From Natrononativus amylolyticus (GTDB lineage: Archaea; Halobacteriota; Halobacteria; Halobacteriales; Natrialbaceae), in the NCBI RefSeq assembly GCF_024362525.1, contig NZ_CP101458.1, positions 2,108,001-2,172,000 of the forward strand: DNA of 64,000 bases, read 5' to 3'. A model generated the notes under the pieces. It did not search any database. It saw only the letters and a program-made list of their open reading frames with translations, and was not told where the DNA came from. Both the position numbers and the translations under genes were made by a program. Positions 61,098-64,000 of the stretch are shown piece by piece; position 1 is the first letter of the stretch, and each line of letters begins with the position of its first letter.

Positions 61098-61186
61098 TTC
61101 GTCGAAAACCGGCTCGACGGTGGTTTATTATTGACCGAATAAGCCCGTCGTCGTCCCGTTATGCGGTAGAAAAGGCGTGGTACCCG

Positions 61187-62836
61187 CTACAGCCGCTTCG
61201 AGACGTAGGGGCCGTCCTGGTAGTAGCCGAGCTTGGTCCGGTAGTACTCGCGGGCGCCGATTCCCGAGATCACGCTCACCTTCTCGTAGCCCGCGTCGGC
61301 GGCGAGTTCTTCGGCACGTTCCATCAGCCGGCGGCCGTAGCCCCTGTGCTGGTGCTGGTCGGCCTCGCCTTCCGTTCCGACTGCGACCTCGCTCCCGTAG
61401 ACGTGGAGTTCGCGGACGAGCGCCGCGTTCTCGAGTTCCGGCCGCACCGGATCTCCCGGGAACCGGAGCCGACAGAAGCCGATCAGGAGGTCGCGCTCGA
61501 AGTCTTCGAAGGAGACGAAGTGTTCCGTGCCGCCGCAGGCGTCGTACGTCATGACGTCGAGTTCGATCTCCTCGGGTTCCTCGTCGTTCATCCCGACCTC
61601 CCGACAGCGGATGCACTCGCAGGTCCAGCCGTGTTCGTCCATGCGCTGTCGGGCGAGCTGTCGGAGGTTCGACTTCCAGACGCCGGCGTCGATGAAGTCG
61701 GCGGGAATGTCCCGTTGAACCCGCTGGAGGCGGGTGTAGCGGGGCACCATCGACTTGATCTCGGCGACGAGTTCCGCCGCTTCGTCGTTCGTGAGGGGGT
61801 CGTACTCGCCCCTGTGCCACCAGTCGTAGGTCGCCGTGCCGCGGACGATCAGCGTGGGATAGATCTTCAGGTAGTCGGGTTTCCACTGCTCCTGTTCGAA
61901 GATGCGCCGGAAGTCCTCGAGACACATCTCTTTGCTCATCCCCGGCTGGCCCGGCATCATGTGGAAGCCGACCTTGAACGCGGAATCTCTCAGGCGCCGG
62001 TTGGCGTCGATCGACTCCTTCGCCCCGTGGCCGCGGTGCATTTCCCTGTTTATGCGCTCGTAGGTCGTCTGGACGCCCACCTCGACTTTCGTCCCGCCGA
62101 GGTCGAGCATCCGGTCGATCTGCTCGGGGTCGCACCAGTCGGGCTTGGTCTCGAAGGTCGTCCCGATGTTCCGCACCGAGTTCGTCTCGTTCTCGGCGAT
62201 CACGTCCTCGAGGTACTTCCACTCGTACTCCTCGGGATCCTCCGCGAAGCTCACGCCCTCCGCGGGCGCGGGCTCCTTGTCGACGTCGTAGTCGTTCATC
62301 GCCTCGAGGGCGCGCTTGACGAACCACTCCTGGTAGTCGTGGCTCCGGGCGGTCATCGTCCCACCCATCAGGATCAGCTCCACTTTGTCGACCGGGTGGC
62401 CGATCTCGCGCAGTTGCTCGAGTCGCAGCGTCACCTGGCCGTAGGGGTCGTAGTCGTTCTGGACCCCGCGGGCGGCGGCGGGCTCCTCCCCGGTGTAGCT
62501 CTGTGAGGACGAAAATTCGGAGTCGGGACCGCCGGGGCAGTACAGACACTTGCCGTGGGGGCAGCGCTCCGGCGAGGTCATGATCGCCACGGGCGACACC
62601 CCCGAGGCCGTGCGAACCGGCTTGCGCTGGAGGATCGGCTCTAGGTCCTCGCGATACTCCTGGGGGGCGTAGTCGAGCAGTTCGGAGTTCTTCGGCACCT
62701 TCGGCGCGGAGTGTTCCGAACACGCCTCGAGTTTGGCCTTCTCGACCTCGTCGCGGTCCACCTCGCCGTCGAGGATTCGCTCGACGAGCGTCTCACAGAC
62801 CGCCTCGAACGCCTCCGACTCGCTGACGCCGCTCAT
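61187..62836 (-). CDS. elp3: Elp3, tRNA wobble-uridine carboxymethyl transferase
   Basis: Archaeal Elongator subunit Elp3 (549 aa), which with S-adenosylmethionine and acetyl-CoA makes cm5U-type modifications at U34 of tRNAs. The radical SAM cysteines C92, C97 and C100 (CPHGKCLYC) are intact, the central Cys-rich region (CECIRCREVG) fits a zinc site, and the C-terminal 150 residues form a GNAT domain (HQHRGYGRRLMERAE). ATG 62836 (MSGVSESEAF) was chosen over a GTG two codons upstream; a CTTAACC element lies about 25 nt before it. Confidence 0.95.
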   Translation of the reverse strand: MSGVSESEAFEAVCETLVERILDGEVDRDEVEKAKLEACSEHSAPKVPKNSELLDYAPQEYREDLEPILQRKPVRTASGVSPVAIMTSPERCPHGKCLYCPGGPDSEFSSSQSYTGEEPAAARGVQNDYDPYGQVTLRLEQLREIGHPVDKVELILMGGTMTARSHDYQEWFVKRALEAMNDYDVDKEPAPAEGVSFAEDPEEYEWKYLEDVIAENETNSVRNIGTTFETKPDWCDPEQIDRMLDLGGTKVEVGVQTTYERINREMHRGHGAKESIDANRRLRDSAFKVGFHMMPGQPGMSKEMCLEDFRRIFEQEQWKPDYLKIYPTLIVRGTATYDWWHRGEYDPLTNDEAAELVAEIKSMVPRYTRLQRVQRDIPADFIDAGVWKSNLRQLARQRMDEHGWTCECIRCREVGMNDEEPEEIELDVMTYDACGGTEHFVSFEDFERDLLIGFCRLRFPGDPVRPELENAALVRELHVYGSEVAVGTEGEADQHQHRGYGRRLMERAEELAADAGYEKVSVISGIGAREYYRTKLGYYQDGPYVSKRL

Positions 62837-62884
62837 CGCCACATAGTCGCCGCGGGTCGCGGTTAAGGGTGTCGCTCTCGGGGG

Positions 62885-63364
62885 TCAGGTCTCGTACTCG
62901 AAGTCCCGATCCCGGTCCTCGCCCGACTCGCGACCCCCGTCGCGGGTCGACTCCGCGCGTCGACTCCGCCGCCACGCCGCCGCGTCCTCGACCGTCTCGA
63001 CCTCGAGCAGGCGCTCGAGTTTGTGCTCGAACTGCTCGTCGGTGAGGTCGCCGGCGGCGTAGCGGTCTCTGAGGGTTTCGAGGGCGTCTCGAGTCTGCGG
63101 GTCGTCGACCCGTTCTGGGAGCTCGCCGTCGTCGAGATCGAGTCGCTCCCGCTCGTCCTCGTCCCACCACTCCTCGATGTCGTCCTCGTCGCCGTACAGC
63201 AACGCGACGAGCGGGACGACCACGATGTAGCCGAGCAACAGGACCGCCAGCCAGAGCGAGCCGCCGATGCCGGAGACCAGGAGCGCGAGCCAGAGACCGG
63301 TCACTAGCAGCGACGCGATCTCCGTGGCGTTGTTTCGCAGCCGGGTCCCCGGATCGTCGCGCAT
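62885..63364 (-). CDS. SHOCT-domain membrane protein
   Basis: Protein of 159 aa with two membrane helices (about 17-35 and 38-58), an acidic linker, and a C-terminal SHOCT domain (LRDRYAAGDLTDEQFEHKLERLLE, about 97-120). The last 25 residues are charged and disordered. ATG 63364 (MRDDPGTRLR) is the first family-like Met. Function unknown. Confidence 0.82.
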   Translation of the reverse strand: MRDDPGTRLRNNATEIASLLVTGLWLALLVSGIGGSLWLAVLLLGYIVVVPLVALLYGDEDDIEEWWDEDERERLDLDDGELPERVDDPQTRDALETLRDRYAAGDLTDEQFEHKLERLLEVETVEDAAAWRRSRRAESTRDGGRESGEDRDRDFEYET

Positions 63365-63433
63365 AGTATGCACTCCTCAGCCGACGCTGAAAGAGGTTTC
63401 TTTCGAGAAACGGGACCTGGAAGTCCGAACGAG

Positions 63434-64000
63434 TTACGCGGTCAGCTCCTCGAGCGCCTCGAGGGCGGCCTCGCGGACCGCCTCGCGCTCGCCCTGGAGG
63501 AACTCGACGTGGCCGTCCCGACCGCCGACGACGTGCACGCCGCCGTCGGGGACCGCCTCGCGGATCGCCTCGCCGAGTTCGCGGACGTCGATCCCGTCGG
63601 AAGCGCGGACGCGCAGTTCGTCCTCGTCGACGCCCAGCGTGAACGCGGCGTCCCGACGGCGGTGGAGCTCGTCGAGCAGCAGGTCCGTCGTCGGGAAGTC
63701 GAATCGGTGGGTGAACGCGGCCGTGTCGAGAACCGTGACCTCGGCGCCGCCGGCGTCGCGGCTCTCGAGGTTCTCGGTCGCCGTCTCGAGTTCGGTCTCG
63801 AGCTTGTCGCGGAACTGCCCGGAGACGTGGGCCGCGAGGTTGCCGTCCTGGGCTCGAGTCGCCTCGCCGTCGCCGAACAGCAGGTCGGTGACGAGCTCGC
63901 GCTTGTCCTTGTAGGACTGGTAGTACGCCTCGAGGGCGACGGCCTCGCGCCGCTCGGAGACGCCGGTCTCGTCGTAGCCGGCCTCGGTCGCGAGGTCGGC
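63434..64000 (-). CDS. DHH-family phosphoesterase, C-terminal part (cut by window edge)
   Basis: The last 188 codons of a gene that starts beyond the right edge. The sequence resembles a DHHA1 domain at its end (GIDVRELGEAIREAVPDGG, then VHVVGGRDGHVEF) and upstream helical linker (SYKDKRELVTDLL). It could belong to a RecJ-like exonuclease or related DHH phosphoesterase, but the catalytic DHH domain is not in the window, so this is uncertain. Confidence 0.6.
   Translation of the reverse strand, partial: ADLATEAGYDETGVSERREAVALEAYYQSYKDKRELVTDLLFGDGEATRAQDGNLAAHVSGQFRDKLETELETATENLESRDAGGAEVTVLDTAAFTHRFDFPTTDLLLDELHRRRDAAFTLGVDEDELRVRASDGIDVRELGEAIREAVPDGGVHVVGGRDGHVEFLQGEREAVREAALEALEELTA

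Overview
The window is chromosomal DNA from a haloarchaeon. It is GC-rich, its proteins are strongly acidic, the SL/LE codon pair CTCGAG recurs throughout, translational overlaps (ATGA, TGATG) are common, and many promoters have an archaeal TATA element 25-28 nt before the start codon, giving leaderless transcripts. Gene content (S10/spc ribosomal cluster with Rnp1 and S4e, Spt5-SecE, Lsm-L37e-PurF, Pelota, RqcH, Elp3, PolX-PHP, Dna2-like Cas4/helicase fusion) fits Halobacteria, possibly a Natrialbales-type genome; genus cannot be fixed from this window.

Layout. 1-8860: minus-strand ribosomal cluster from a SPOUT RNA methyltransferase through L3, L4, L23, L2, S19, L22, S3, L29, Rnp1, S17, L14, L24, S4e, L5 into S14, which is cut by the window edge. 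9120-11623: tRNA-Gly(GCC), a displaced copy of its 3' end, then a PAS/GAF histidine kinase. 11678-18021: endonuclease V, an AN1-finger rhomboid protease, a three-gene DNA-repair-like run (DUF5788, PolX, Mut7-C), a PHP protein and small proteins. 18026-27266: Spt5/SecE, a sugar-acid dehydratase, AlaX-type editing protein, MBF1-like factor, tRNA-Leu(GAG), a DUF420 membrane protein, PurF, L37e, Lsm and an M42 aminopeptidase. 27417-39326: a metalloprotease, small membrane proteins, the Dna2-like nuclease-helicase, a LarA homologue, a K+ channel/RCK protein, a PurM-like protein and a two-winged-helix regulator with its membrane partner. 39931-46254: APC permease, Lrp-like regulator, acyl-CoA dehydrogenase and Lhr helicase. 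46368-56415: MBL hydrolase, an RND/MMPL exporter with a very large coiled-coil insertion and its TrmB regulator, Pelota, and an ArsR-SRPBCC-DHFR-like operon with a double operator. 56548-64000: RqcH, VOC protein, ZIP transporter, an M14/AspA-like lipoprotein, Elp3, a SHOCT protein and the end of a DHH phosphoesterase.

Most of the window is core housekeeping DNA and I see no CRISPR array, insertion sequence or prophage. The most unusual items are: the RND exporter at 47772-51452, whose first extracytoplasmic loop contains about 365 residues of coiled coil built from 21-bp and 63-bp DNA repeats plus an internal duplication, preceded by a palindromic operator and followed by an overlapping TrmB gene; the paired palindromic operators over the TATA box and start codon of the ArsR gene at 54412; a perfect 21-bp copy of the tRNA-Gly 3' end 117 bp downstream of the original; a 26-bp exact copy of metalloprotease-coding DNA 12.6 kb away; and hairpin-forming in-frame insertions in rnp1, polX and the dna2-like gene.
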